A stretch of DNA of 64,000 nucleotides, taken from the NCBI GenBank assembly GCA_031316315.1, contig JADBEO010000007.1:43501-107500 (forward strand). Direction: 5' to 3'. A model generated the notes under the pieces. The model made no database searches, had not been told where the DNA came from, and worked only from the letters and a program-made list of their open reading frames with translations. Shown here piece after piece: positions 34,282 through 42,233 of the stretch. Both the position numbers and the translations under genes were made by a program. Each line of letters opens with the position of its first letter. Positions within the stretch are counted from its first letter, which is position 1. This stretch comes from Chelatococcus sambhunathii (GTDB lineage: Bacteria; Pseudomonadota; Alphaproteobacteria; Rhizobiales; Methylopilaceae).

Positions 34282-35312
34282 CAGGACGGCCACCTCACCT
34301 GGAAGCTCCAAAGCACAGGATCCGGCGTTAGCAGCGCCGCGGATCCGGAGCCGGTGATGTAAACCTCGCGCTTCCCGAGAAACCTGCGGTCCTCGATCTT
34401 CACGGGATTGAACGCATCCTCGTGCGCGCCCCAGGCGTCGATGCGCTTAAGGTTGTCGGCCTCGAAGAAATTTCTGAAATCCTTGATGGCTGCCAAGGCC
34501 TTCTCGAAGGTTCGCTCCGCCTCCCTGATAAATCCAACGGCCATCTCGCGACCCTTGTCGTCGAGGCTGAGGATGAAATCGAGGACCGCGTCGTCCGTCG
34601 CTTCGCACCTGAGGGGCTGAATGCGGCTGCGGGCCAGGTCAATGTCGCGGGTGGGGTCGAAATTGGCCTTCACCGCGGTGGTCCCGCGAAGCACGCCGAA
34701 CGAAACGCTGCGCGTCTGTCCGGATGATCCCCGGAACGCCGTTGGTCCGGTTCCGTAGAGTTCGTCCCAGACCTTCTCCGCCACTGTCAGCTGCGCGCCG
34801 GTGCTCGCGATGTGGCGCAGGTCGCGATGGACCGATCCGGCCTTCTTCCTGAAGTGCCGATAGAGATCGACGGCGATCACCGCGACCGCGCGAAGTTCCT
34901 CCAAAGCGGTCAACATCGCTGGAACCCGCGGAAGGTGCTCGAGCAGGAAATCCTGCTGGGTCCTCTCAGCCTGCTCTCGAGCCCAGGCTTTCTCGGCAGC
35001 GATAGACTTTACCTTGTCAGCGCATTCGTGTCCGATCAGGGCGACGCACTCCATCGCCGGGAACCAGCAGAGCCGGCCATCCAGGAACTTGTTTGGAACG
35101 CACATCGGGCACGGGGCGAAGTCGCCGTTCGGCCGCTTCCGTTGCGGAACATTGATCTTCGACAGGATCTCGAAGTCGAGGTCCTTCGGGATCTTGTCAT
35201 GGAATAGATCGGCGAGCGTCTCGGGCTCGCCGGTCGCGCTGACGTGCTCCTTCACCCGGCGAACGAAGTCCGGCTCGGGCCGCCTCGGGAAACGCCTGTA
35301 GTCGCCTGCCAA
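34281..35312 (-). CDS. Zinc-finger protein of unknown function, partner of HsdR-N gene
   Basis: 343 residues. A Cys cluster at about 66-100 (FAPCPMCVPNKF, LCWFPAMEC, GHEC) forms a probable zinc site. A charged helical stretch follows (VKSIAAEKAWAREQAERTQQ), then a Lys/Arg-rich middle and a C-terminal domain ending near VYITGSGSAALLTPDPVLW. No family recognised. It is translationally coupled to the nuclease-like gene and preceded by a 10-bp inverted repeat, so the two make a regulated unit. It may be the sensing or targeting partner; that is inference. Confidence 0.7.
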   Translation of the reverse strand: MAGDYRRFPRRPEPDFVRRVKEHVSATGEPETLADLFHDKIPKDLDFEILSKINVPQRKRPNGDFAPCPMCVPNKFLDGRLCWFPAMECVALIGHECADKVKSIAAEKAWAREQAERTQQDFLLEHLPRVPAMLTALEELRAVAVIAVDLYRHFRKKAGSVHRDLRHIASTGAQLTVAEKVWDELYGTGPTAFRGSSGQTRSVSFGVLRGTTAVKANFDPTRDIDLARSRIQPLRCEATDDAVLDFILSLDDKGREMAVGFIREAERTFEKALAAIKDFRNFFEADNLKRIDAWGAHEDAFNPVKIEDRRFLGKREVYITGSGSAALLTPDPVLWSFQVRWPS

Positions 35313-35322
35313 AGCGGCCTCC

Positions 35323-35353
35323 AGAACGAACCAAGAAAGTACCGGTTCGTTCT
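35323..35353. promoter_or_regulatory. 10-bp inverted repeat upstream of the zinc-finger/nuclease operon
   Basis: AGAACGAACC and its exact complement are separated by 11 bases and end 11 bases before the start codon of the zinc-finger gene. Each arm carries the tandem GAACGAAC/GTTCGTTC. This spacing suits a dimeric repressor. It is not the alphaproteobacterial SOS box (GTTC with a 7-base gap). The remaining gap to 35508 holds only a weak repeat, GTTGCC/GGCAAC. Confidence 0.6.
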
Positions 35354-35508
35354 CATCTCACCAACCAGGGCGTGCAGGATGCGACTCAACATGTTGCCTC
35401 GCAAGCGCTGGCAACCCACTACATGTTCGTCTCCACAGGAAACGGGCTTGAAAGGCGTTCTCGTTACGTGCGGCGAGGCCGTCCAGTGATCAGCGCTCGT
35501 TGCTGTGC

Positions 35509-35706
35509 TCACTGAAAATGCGTCTGCTTCAGTGCCTCTTCGCGGGTAGGCGCGGAGAACACGATCCCGACGTCGCCATCCTGCTTATCTCGCTCACGAT
35601 CAGCCTTGGCTTTCCTCTCTTCGGTAAAAGGACCGCAGATCACCCAGGCGCCAGGACGACCTCCCTTCGTCTGGCGATACCAGTACCAGTTCGGGTCTTT
35701 GCTCAT
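35509..35706 (-). CDS. Small protein coupled to SRAP gene
   Basis: 65 residues (MSKDPNWYWYRQTKGGRPGA, then WVICGPFTEERKAKADRERD). Its ATG overlaps the SRAP stop (ATGA). The aromatic N-terminus followed by a GPF motif and a charged helix looks like a compact single-domain protein. No family recognised. Confidence 0.6.
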   Translation of the reverse strand: MSKDPNWYWYRQTKGGRPGAWVICGPFTEERKAKADRERDKQDGDVGIVFSAPTREEALKQTHFQ

Positions 35707-36368
35707 GCCGCTTCCCCCAGCCCGTCGCGCTTCTCGCCCCGCGCCACGATCGTCAGCACGTCATCCGGCAGGGGCCGCTGCAGCGCCTTCGCCTCGGACC
35801 AATCTGCGCGCAGCCAGGTCTCGATCTCATCCGGCGACGTCAGGATGACCGGCATGGCTTTCGGGTGGATCGGCGCCACGACGGCGTTCGGCTCGGTCGT
35901 GAGGAAGCCGTAGGCGTCGGTCGTGACCTCGCCCTCTGCCTTCTTTCGGACGCTGGTGCAGGTCGTCCAGATGCCGGCGAAGACGGCAAGCGGCCGGCCC
36001 TCATCGAGCGCGAACCAGACGACCTCCTTCTTGCCGTCGGGCAGGGTGTCGTACTCGCTGAAGCTCGAGAACGGCACTACGCACCGGTTCGTCGGTCCAA
36101 GCCAGCGCCTCCAGTGGGGAGAGCTTGTGTTCCGGATGTTGGTGACGCCGGGATCTGTCGCACGGCCTTTCAACGCGAACTGCGGCGACGGCATGCCCCA
36201 TCGTGCCAGCGCGAGCTCTCGGCCGTCAGCGCCCTCGCGCACGATCGGGGCCGCGGTGTCGGGGAAGATGCCGGGCAGCGGCGGCAGGTTGCCGGTGCGG
36301 TCGACCATCGCCCGCGAGAGCTCGCGGATCGCGGCCTGGCCTTTCGTGAGCGAGTACAAGTTGCACAT
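35703..36368 (-). CDS. SRAP domain protein (YedK/HMCES, abasic-site DNA-protein crosslinker)
   Basis: 221 residues with the required Cys at position 2 (MCNLYS). The other SRAP motifs are in order: RWGMPSPQF, NIRNTSSPHWRRWLGPTNRC, VPFSSFSEY, AVFAGIW, and the catalytic His region NAVVAPIHPKAMPVIL. SRAP proteins link covalently to abasic sites in single-stranded DNA and shield them. The gene is divergent from a small membrane protein gene with a long inverted repeat between. In mobile elements SRAP may protect replicating single-stranded DNA. Confidence 0.92.
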   Translation of the reverse strand: MCNLYSLTKGQAAIRELSRAMVDRTGNLPPLPGIFPDTAAPIVREGADGRELALARWGMPSPQFALKGRATDPGVTNIRNTSSPHWRRWLGPTNRCVVPFSSFSEYDTLPDGKKEVVWFALDEGRPLAVFAGIWTTCTSVRKKAEGEVTTDAYGFLTTEPNAVVAPIHPKAMPVILTSPDEIETWLRADWSEAKALQRPLPDDVLTIVARGEKRDGLGEAA

Positions 36369-36378
36369 GTCGACGACC

Positions 36379-36408
36379 GTTATAGACAGCCCGCAGATTG
36401 TCTATAAC
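36379..36408. promoter_or_regulatory. 10-bp perfect inverted repeat in divergent SRAP promoter
   Basis: GTTATAGACA, ten bases, then TGTCTATAAC. It fills most of the 47-base gap between the SRAP start (36368) and the small membrane protein start (36416), so a single bound repressor could control both. The arms are unlike those at 35323, implying a different regulator. TATAGA and TCTATA also supply -10-like elements for both directions. Confidence 0.65.
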
Positions 36409-36415
36409 TGCACGC

Positions 36416-36595
36416 ATGGGTTGGCGAGGACAGCATAACCGCGAGCTTGCGGAGGAAGAGGAGAGGCGCGCTTGGCTCGCGAGTCTGACGCCGGCCGAGC
36501 GCTGGCGGATCCGCCTCTATCGCTATGTTCCGCTGTTCGCCGGCGCTGCGATCGGTCTTGGCCTCGTCCTGCTCATTCGCTGGCTGCTCGCCTGA
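36416..36595 (+). CDS. Small single-pass membrane protein
   Basis: 59 residues from ATG 36416. A charged N-terminal helix (RELAEEEERRAWLASLTPAE) is followed by a C-terminal membrane segment (about 40-58, VPLFAGAAIGLGLVLLIRW). It is divergent from the SRAP gene across a shared inverted repeat. The 3' end overlaps the converging small gene by 23 bases. No family recognised; a small membrane toxin or regulator is conceivable but unsupported. Confidence 0.55.
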   Translation: MGWRGQHNRELAEEEERRAWLASLTPAERWRIRLYRYVPLFAGAAIGLGLVLLIRWLLA

Positions 36596-36785
36596 CCCGG
36601 CCGCGCGCGTATCCCTTCGACACCCGTGCCGTCAGGCGGGCGATCTCCTCCTCGAGCGCCGCGTTCGCGACCAGCAGCGCGCGCACGGTCGCCCAGGCGT
36701 CGCCGTCGCAGGCCTCGATCGCCTGGTCGGTGGCGATGTCGAGCGCGGAATCCTGCGGCTGAAGAGACTGAGCGGCTTCGGCCAT
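36573..36785 (-). CDS. Small hypothetical protein with helical core
   Basis: 70 residues from ATG 36785. The middle reads ACDGDAWATVRALLVANAAL and IARLTARVSKGYARGR, a pattern I associate with small proteins of Rhizobiales plasmids and islands. A helix followed by a basic tail suggests a nucleic-acid or protein adaptor. Upstream, CCGTTTCCGCCG occurs twice, which may be a control element. Confidence 0.5.
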   Translation of the reverse strand: MAEAAQSLQPQDSALDIATDQAIEACDGDAWATVRALLVANAALEEEIARLTARVSKGYARGRVRRAASE

Positions 36786-36897
36786 CTTTTCGGCTCCTCG
36801 TGACGCCGTTTCCGCCGGACTGATCCCGTTTCCGCCGACCAGTCCATCATGCGGTGAGTCGCTTGACCCGTCCAGAAATCGTTCTCTATCTGTTCTC

Positions 36898-37185
36898 ATG
36901 GCCGGCGGGATCGAAACCATTGGAGATGCGATCAGCGCCGGTTGGCGAGTGCGAGCACGCTGCGTTGGCGGACTGGTCGATCATGAATCCAGCAGTCGTC
37001 GATGCGACGTGTTCGAGGAGCTCGATCTGCGGGCGCTCGCCTGGACGAGAGGCTTGAGCTTTCCCCTCGTTCAGCTGGAGACGCGCTTGAAATGTCCGAG
37101 GTGTTCGAACCGGCGGATTTCGCTCGTGTTCGAGCCGCCGGCGCCAGCGCGGTCGAACGCGCAGCGCGCGATCTTCGGTCGCTGA
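36898..37185 (+). CDS. Small zinc-ribbon protein
   Basis: 95 residues from ATG 36898. It has the pattern of a common Rhizobiales island protein: GDAISAGWRVRARCVGG, then EELDLRALAWTRGLSFPLVQ, and a C-terminal CPRC knuckle (LKCPRCSNRRISLVFEPP) that with an earlier Cys pair could bind zinc. It ends one base before the converging metallophosphoesterase stop. Function unknown. Confidence 0.65.
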   Translation: MAGGIETIGDAISAGWRVRARCVGGLVDHESSSRRCDVFEELDLRALAWTRGLSFPLVQLETRLKCPRCSNRRISLVFEPPAPARSNAQRAIFGR

Positions 37186-38013
37186 TCAAACCGTGATCGC
37201 AAAGCCCGGGTCGTGCGCCGGGTTCTCGACCTCGACGGTCTGGCTGCGCCCTTGGCCCTTCGTGACGACGTAGCCCCGGGGATTTGCGACGATGCGCGTG
37301 TCTGCGACCCGGTAGTCCTGGTTCTTGTGGACATGTCCGTGGATCCAAACGGCCGGTTTCCAGCGCTCGATCACCTCGGTGAGGTCGCTGGCATAGGAAG
37401 CGTCGATCGTCTCCCGGACCTCCCCGTGCCGGAGGCTGCGCGGGTGCGGGGCGTGATGCGTGATCACGACCGTCGGCCCGTCGAATGTCTCCGCTAGGAT
37501 CGCCTCGAGAGCGGCGAGCTGCGCGCGGTGAGCGGCGAGCGCGTCCACTGGCCGGAAGCGGCCGTAGCCGGCGGCCGCGACCTTGATACGGCGATGGTCG
37601 TTCATGCCTCTGTGTCGATCGTTGGCCACGCCTATTGCGATCGCGGGCTCGCCAGCCACGTTGTAGTCAGTCCACAGCGTCGCACCGGCGAACCGGACGC
37701 CGCCGATGGTAACCGCCTCGCCCTCGGCGAGCAGGTGGATGCCGAGCTCGGCCGCGAGCTCTCGGCCGCGTGCGAGATCGCCGTCGATGGTCGACGTGTG
37801 TCCGAAGGCTCTCGATGCGTACCAGTCATGGTTTCCAGGGACGTAGATGACCTCGTAGCCACGCGCCTTGATCTCGGCCGCCAGCCACGGAAGCGACTTG
37901 TCGAGTCGCTCGCAGACATCGCCGGCGAGCACCACAACCGCGGCGTCCGGCGCCAGCGCCGCGGTATAGGGATGTATGTCGATGTGAAGATCGGAAAGGA
38001 CGCTGATTTTCAT
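37186..38013 (-). CDS. Calcineurin-like metallophosphoesterase 1
   Basis: 275 residues from ATG 38013, with AGGAG eight bases upstream. The five phosphoesterase motifs are in order: SDLHID (6-11), VVLAGDV, GNHDWY, THHAPHP and HGHVHK. The dimetal site is therefore complete. It is the first of two related phosphoesterases in the island, about 200 bases downstream of the other. The substrate (nucleotide, nucleic-acid end or phosphoprotein) is not predictable. Confidence 0.85.
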   Translation of the reverse strand: MKISVLSDLHIDIHPYTAALAPDAAVVVLAGDVCERLDKSLPWLAAEIKARGYEVIYVPGNHDWYASRAFGHTSTIDGDLARGRELAAELGIHLLAEGEAVTIGGVRFAGATLWTDYNVAGEPAIAIGVANDRHRGMNDHRRIKVAAAGYGRFRPVDALAAHRAQLAALEAILAETFDGPTVVITHHAPHPRSLRHGEVRETIDASYASDLTEVIERWKPAVWIHGHVHKNQDYRVADTRIVANPRGYVVTKGQGRSQTVEVENPAHDPGFAITV

Positions 38014-38227
38014 GTGTCGGGCTCCTAATTCGCCCGCCAAGATTCTCGCGATACCTGGAAAGCCAGAAGCGATTTTATCAGCGATCCCAAGGCCATGCGG
38101 TCGATCCGCGAAGGCCTGCCGGCAGGTTGCACGGAGGTCGCCTACAGGTCGACCTGACCTGCGCGTGACCTCTCCATAGGTCAAGTCGCAAGCCACAACT
38201 CAAATCTTCGCCCTGAGACCGAATGAC

Positions 38228-39043
38228 TCAGATCTCGATTACGAGGTCCCAACGGAAGGCCGGGTTCTCGCCGCAGTAGCCACGGGCATTGCAGATGACC
38301 CGAGTGTTGCGGCCGCCGAAGACCGGTTTGACCTCGTAATCGAACGCTGTGTGCGTGTGCCCGTGGACCCAGAGTTCGGGCTGGCCGCTTTCGATTAGGG
38401 GGCCCAGGTCGCTCACGAACGCCGGGGTCGTGGCATCCTCCGCCCAGCGCTTGGCAACGCTTAGGGAATGCGGCGCGTGGTGAGTGACGACCACCGTCTT
38501 GCCGTCGTGTTGCTTCACGAATTCGGCGTCGAGCCAAGCGACCGACGCCTGGTGGACCTGAAGCGCGTCGGCCGGGTTGAACATCGGGGCCATCCAGCCG
38601 GGTCGCGCCGGCTCCCGAAGGATCTGACGATGATCGCTCATCCGGTGAGCTGCCGTCCGCATCGCCTGCTGCTGCAGCGCGCGCTCACCATGGGCGAACA
38701 ACATGTAGTCGGTCCAGAGCGTGCAGCCGAGGAACCGAACGCCATCGATCAGCGCGGCGCTATCATCGAGGAGATAAAGCCCGGAAATACGATCCGCCCA
38801 GGCCCGCGCTCGCCGGCGGGCCTCCTCGTGGTACTCGCCAAAGAACTCATGATTGCCCAGGCAGAAGACGACCGGCATGCGCGTCGTGATCGTCCTCGCT
38901 AGCCAGACCATCGCATCGTCAATTCCCTCCACCACGTCTCCAGCGACGACCGCGACATCGGCTTCGGGGACGATAGGCGGCATCTCGCCGGTGCGGCAGG
39001 CGACCTTGCGCAGGTGAAGGTCGGATAGCACCCAGAGCCGCAT
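38228..39043 (-). CDS. Calcineurin-like metallophosphoesterase 2
   Basis: 271 residues from ATG 39043 (GTG one codon earlier is also in frame), with GGGGAGAG upstream. Motifs: SDLHLR, VVAGDV, LGNHEFF, THHAPHS and HGHTHT. It shares layout and several segments with the preceding enzyme (for example GVRFxGxTLWTDY), so the two are paralogues. It is the last gene of the AAA+ operon and overlaps the 100-residue gene by one base (TGATG). Confidence 0.85.
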   Translation of the reverse strand: MRLWVLSDLHLRKVACRTGEMPPIVPEADVAVVAGDVVEGIDDAMVWLARTITTRMPVVFCLGNHEFFGEYHEEARRRARAWADRISGLYLLDDSAALIDGVRFLGCTLWTDYMLFAHGERALQQQAMRTAAHRMSDHRQILREPARPGWMAPMFNPADALQVHQASVAWLDAEFVKQHDGKTVVVTHHAPHSLSVAKRWAEDATTPAFVSDLGPLIESGQPELWVHGHTHTAFDYEVKPVFGGRNTRVICNARGYCGENPAFRWDLVIEI

Positions 39044-39345
39044 CACTCTCCCCTCGCCATCGCAACGGCCGCATCCCAGGATTCGACCGCGTGCGCCGGC
39101 GCCGCGGCGATCGCGGCCTTCCAGCCGCCCAGACTCGCTAGTTGGACGAGCTGTTCGACAAGACCGATGGCGCGCTCGTTCTCGCCGACCTCATGAAGCG
39201 CGTCGATCAGCGCACGGACGTTCGGGACCTCGCCCGGGACAAGCGCGGCCCGCAGGATGTCTGGGCTGAGAAGCCGACGGCGAGCGATGGCCGCGACGGC
39301 GATCGCGAGGGACGTGATCACGATGAGGCTGTCAGTGCGCGACAT
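39043..39345 (-). CDS. Small membrane-anchored protein of AAA+ operon
   Basis: 100 residues from ATG 39345, with GGAGG six bases upstream. A hydrophobic N-terminal segment (DSLIVITSLAIAVAAIARRR) is followed by helical repeats (LIDALHEVGENERAIGLVEQ). Coupled to the phosphoesterase gene downstream. No family recognised. Confidence 0.55.
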   Translation of the reverse strand: MSRTDSLIVITSLAIAVAAIARRRLLSPDILRAALVPGEVPNVRALIDALHEVGENERAIGLVEQLVQLASLGGWKAAIAAAPAHAVESWDAAVAMARGE

Positions 39346-39628
39346 CGCCAGCCTCCTTCTCAAGCGGTCGACCAAGCCGATAGAAGCGGTTGAGGGTTCG
39401 CGCCCATCCCTCCCGCTCGCTCATGGCAACGAGATAGCTGGTATGGGTCAGCCGGCCGTCGGGGATCTGCGGGTGACCATGGACGCGGCCGATGAGCGCC
39501 GGCGCGCCTCCCGGCTCTGCGACCACCGTCCAGGATTCGATCGTTGGCGCATCATCGAGGTCCGCTCGGGTGGTCTGAGCGACATCCTCGAGCACGGCGA
39601 TGATGCGGCGGGCGAGATCCTCGTCCAT
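39332..39628 (-). CDS. Small hypothetical protein of AAA+ operon
   Basis: 98 residues from ATG 39628, with GGGAGGGC upstream. A soluble alpha/beta protein: LARRIIAVLEDVAQTTRADL, then VIGR-type strands and a TSYLVAMSEREGWARTLNRF stretch. It overlaps the next gene by 14 bases and follows the AAA+ gene by two. No family recognised. Confidence 0.55.
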   Translation of the reverse strand: MDEDLARRIIAVLEDVAQTTRADLDDAPTIESWTVVAEPGGAPALIGRVHGHPQIPDGRLTHTSYLVAMSEREGWARTLNRFYRLGRPLEKEAGDVAH

Positions 39629-39630
39629 CG

Positions 39631-41187
39631 TCACGCCCTCCCCATGATCGCGTCGCGGCCATCGACCAGGACCTCGAGGGCTCTCCTGAGCTTGCGGATC
39701 GAGCCGCCGTCCCACGCAGTCCGCAGCACCTCGAGCTCGTCGGCGGCCAAATCCTCGATCCAGCGACGGTCGAGGCCACGCTCGGCGGCGATGTCGTCGA
39801 GGATGTTCCGCGCGAGGTCGCCGACGTGCTCCCAGCCAGGCTCGTTGACTTGGACAACCCGAAAGCGATCACGGAGCGGCCCGGGGACTTCCGTGAGCTC
39901 GTTCGCGGTGGCGATCCAGTTGACGTGGCTCAGGTCCACGTCCGCCTCAAGAGAGAGATCGCGATAGGCGCGCGATGTCGTGCGCTCCAGCATCGCGAGG
40001 AGAGCGTCTGCGAGGCTTCCGTTTCGCCGGTCGAGACTAACCTTCTCGATCTCGTCGACGATGACCAATGGGTTGGCGAGCCGAGCCTGCTGGATCGCCT
40101 GCAGGGGCACACACGGCCGAGCCGAGGACCATTGCGCGCTCGTCCCCATGATGCTCGAATCTGTCGATCCGGCCGCCGGGTAGATCGTCGCGCCGATGCC
40201 GAGCGCGCGCCCGATGGCGATCGCCAGAGACGACTTACCGGCTCCAGGAGGACCGACGAACAACGTCGGTCTCAAACGAACGACATCTGTCGCCATAAGG
40301 TCGCGCAGTAGGGTCAGGATCGCCTCCGCTGCGTAGGGGAAACGCCGTTGGAGGGCGAGACGAGCGGCCACCACGTCAGGGCGCCGCGCGAGCAGGATCC
40401 GCTTGCCCGCGAGGGACTCGAACGACTTCCACGCGTCCTTCGTGGCGCGGCTTGGCTCGGCCGGCTTCGCCGGCATCACAACCGCAGCGGGGGGCGGAGG
40501 CGGCTTCAGCTGGGCAAGCGGCGTCGTGACGATCTCGCCACGGTCCTCAAGCATTGCGTGAATGACCTCTTCCGACGGCCCCACCGGCTCGTCGTCGCTC
40601 GGCCGTTCGCCCGCACGCACGATGTCGATGGCCTTCACGGTTCGCTCGGTCGCTGCGGCGGCGTGCTCGATCCTCTGCAGACCGCGCTGCACCAGCTCCC
40701 CTGGATCGAGGAAGTCCCCCTGGCCATGGAGGTTGGCTCCAATCAGCCAGGCAAACCGAAGCTCGTAGCCGACGCCGCCACGCCAGGCACCGGAGAGCAT
40801 CGCAAGGGCGCGCTCAGCCGGCGCCTGACCGCGGGCACACAGGTAGATGAAGGTCCGCTCGGCAACGTCGATCGCGACGTTGTCGGCTGTCTCACGCGCC
40901 CACCTGTCGGCTCGCTCGTGGACATCCAAGAGGGAGCCGGCGGAGGGTTCAGCAGTCGACAGCCTCTCCAGGCCAGCCCGAATCTTCTTCGGGAGGTTGT
41001 CCGCCGACAGGACTGCGGCCGCCCACTCCTGGATGTCGGCCTTCCACGAACCGCGGAACGGGACCATGCCGCTCAGAAGCTCGTCCGAGCCAGGGAGGTC
41101 GCCAACCGCTACGTCGGCCCATCGGCCGAGCCAGCGGCGCGCCTGCGTGATGTCTTGGGCGGACGGAGTTGTGGTGTCGGAAGACAT
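39631..41187 (-). CDS. AAA+ ATPase, Lon-like module, with N-terminal helical domain
   Basis: 518 residues. The N-terminal 230 residues are helical with no known domain and end in a Pro/Ala linker. The C-terminal AAA+ domain has Walker A (GPPGAGKSS, about 316), Walker B (VIVDEIEK, about 376), sensor 1 (NWIATANE) and an Arg finger (PLRDRFR). It resembles the ATPase part of Lon but has no protease domain. It heads an operon with two small proteins and a metallophosphoesterase. Likely a protein- or DNA-remodelling ATPase; the partner is unknown. Confidence 0.8.
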   Translation of the reverse strand: MSSDTTTPSAQDITQARRWLGRWADVAVGDLPGSDELLSGMVPFRGSWKADIQEWAAAVLSADNLPKKIRAGLERLSTAEPSAGSLLDVHERADRWARETADNVAIDVAERTFIYLCARGQAPAERALAMLSGAWRGGVGYELRFAWLIGANLHGQGDFLDPGELVQRGLQRIEHAAAATERTVKAIDIVRAGERPSDDEPVGPSEEVIHAMLEDRGEIVTTPLAQLKPPPPPAAVVMPAKPAEPSRATKDAWKSFESLAGKRILLARRPDVVAARLALQRRFPYAAEAILTLLRDLMATDVVRLRPTLFVGPPGAGKSSLAIAIGRALGIGATIYPAAGSTDSSIMGTSAQWSSARPCVPLQAIQQARLANPLVIVDEIEKVSLDRRNGSLADALLAMLERTTSRAYRDLSLEADVDLSHVNWIATANELTEVPGPLRDRFRVVQVNEPGWEHVGDLARNILDDIAAERGLDRRWIEDLAADELEVLRTAWDGGSIRKLRRALEVLVDGRDAIMGRA

Positions 41188-41228
41188 GCGTCGACGGCCT
41201 CTATGCCGAACCCGCCTCGGACAATTCC
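41188..41228 (-). promoter_or_regulatory. Leader shared with the 42478 gene, copy 1
   Basis: The 41 bases before the AAA+ start contain GGAATTGTCC at the far end and GGCATAGAGGCCG nearer the ATG. The 41 bases before the leftward gene at 42478 have the same two blocks at the same distances. In between they differ. Block 2 includes the ribosome binding site AGAGG. Block 1 may be a promoter or regulator site. Confidence 0.5.
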
Positions 41229-41292
41229 AAGGTCGGACGCACGCAAAGTATGCGACCGAGGACTCGCCGTCGACCCCAAGACGTCGGAGCGG

Positions 41293-41604
41293 TTAATTGT
41301 TTTTGAGGCGCTCGATCGCGTCGGCGAGGTGCGAGCCTATGACGAGGTCGTCGACCCCCCTGGCGCGGAGGTCCTCGACAAGCGCCGCCACAGCTTCAGC
41401 CGGCCGGGCGGCCTGAGCAGCGGCGAACTGGGCGCGTAGCCAGTCGACGACATCGTCGGGCATGCGCTTTTCACCGGTCATCCAGCGGCTCGCGACACGC
41501 ATGTCAACGTTGCCTTGGACGGCGAGGCGGCCGCGAGCGCCGACCGGCATGATCTGCTTGAGCACAGACTTGAGCTGCTCGACCTCGGCGTCCGACAGTT
41601 CCAA
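41293..41604 (-). CDS. Small helical protein with a Cro/C1-like helix-turn-helix resemblance
   Basis: 103 residues. The first part (VEQLKSVLKQIMPVGARGRL, then VQGNVDMRVASRWMTGEKRM) fits a helix-turn-helix of the small phage-type DNA-binding kind. The rest is helical (EAVAALVEDLRARGVDDLVI). It might be the regulator of the island operons. The assignment is by pattern only. CCCCCG/CGGGGG flanks its start region. Confidence 0.45.
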   Translation of the reverse strand: MELSDAEVEQLKSVLKQIMPVGARGRLAVQGNVDMRVASRWMTGEKRMPDDVVDWLRAQFAAAQAARPAEAVAALVEDLRARGVDDLVIGSHLADAIERLKNN

Positions 41605-41672
41605 TGCAAAATCCCCCGCCGAGGCGACTCAACGGGGGTCAGGATATCCTACGGTGGCGAGGGTCGCGACCA

Positions 41673-42233
41673 TCACGCCGCTGCAGGCTGCGGGTTGGGG
41701 CTCGGGGTCTCGTGACGTCCGAGCAGGAGGTCGTCCTCCAGACGCAAAAGCGCGCGCCTGAGCTCCTGCCACTCCTTCACGACCTCCTGAAAAGCGGCCG
41801 GACAGCAGCGGAGGTCGAGAGCGCCGAGGCGCTCACGCCAGAACCCCTCGGGCCGAGCCATGATGATCCGCGCGCCGGTGCGCTTGATGCCGCTGGAATA
41901 GAGGTGTGCCCAAGCCTCGCAGAGCTCCGATCGGCGGGCGTCGGAGAGACCGTAGTCCTCGGTCAAAGGCGACTTCGGATACTTCTGCGTCAGATAGGCG
42001 AGCCGCAGCGGACGGAACATGAAGCGCAGCTGGTGAGCGCGGATCCTGGCCTGGACGGGATCGTCCGTCTCGACCACCTCGACGCGAAGGATCGCGTCGA
42101 GCTCGCTGAAGTCGAGATACACCGCCTCGCCCATAGCGACGCGATCGTCGTACACATAGACGCACTCGCCGCACGACTTCGTGCGAACGCCGAAAGACTC
42201 GGCCCAATTCCGAGTGGAGCCCTGCAAGGACAT
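41673..42233 (-). CDS. Island hypothetical protein
   Basis: 186 residues coupled to the preceding gene (TGATG). It contains an acidic strand-rich segment (YLDFSELDAILRVEVVETDD), a Tyr-rich middle (RLAYLTQKYPKSPLTEDYGL) and a C-terminal helix. No family recognised. It may be a DNA- or protein-modifying accessory; nothing in the sequence says which. Confidence 0.5.
   Translation of the reverse strand: MSLQGSTRNWAESFGVRTKSCGECVYVYDDRVAMGEAVYLDFSELDAILRVEVVETDDPVQARIRAHQLRFMFRPLRLAYLTQKYPKSPLTEDYGLSDARRSELCEAWAHLYSSGIKRTGARIIMARPEGFWRERLGALDLRCCPAAFQEVVKEWQELRRALLRLEDDLLLGRHETPSPNPQPAAA

Noticed and set aside
35323..35353. LexA/SOS box
   Set aside because: GTTC half-sites are adjacent, not separated by seven bases as in the alphaproteobacterial SOS box.
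35252..35512. 86-residue leftward open frame
   Set aside because: It covers the operator and the start of the zinc-finger gene and shows no protein-like pattern.
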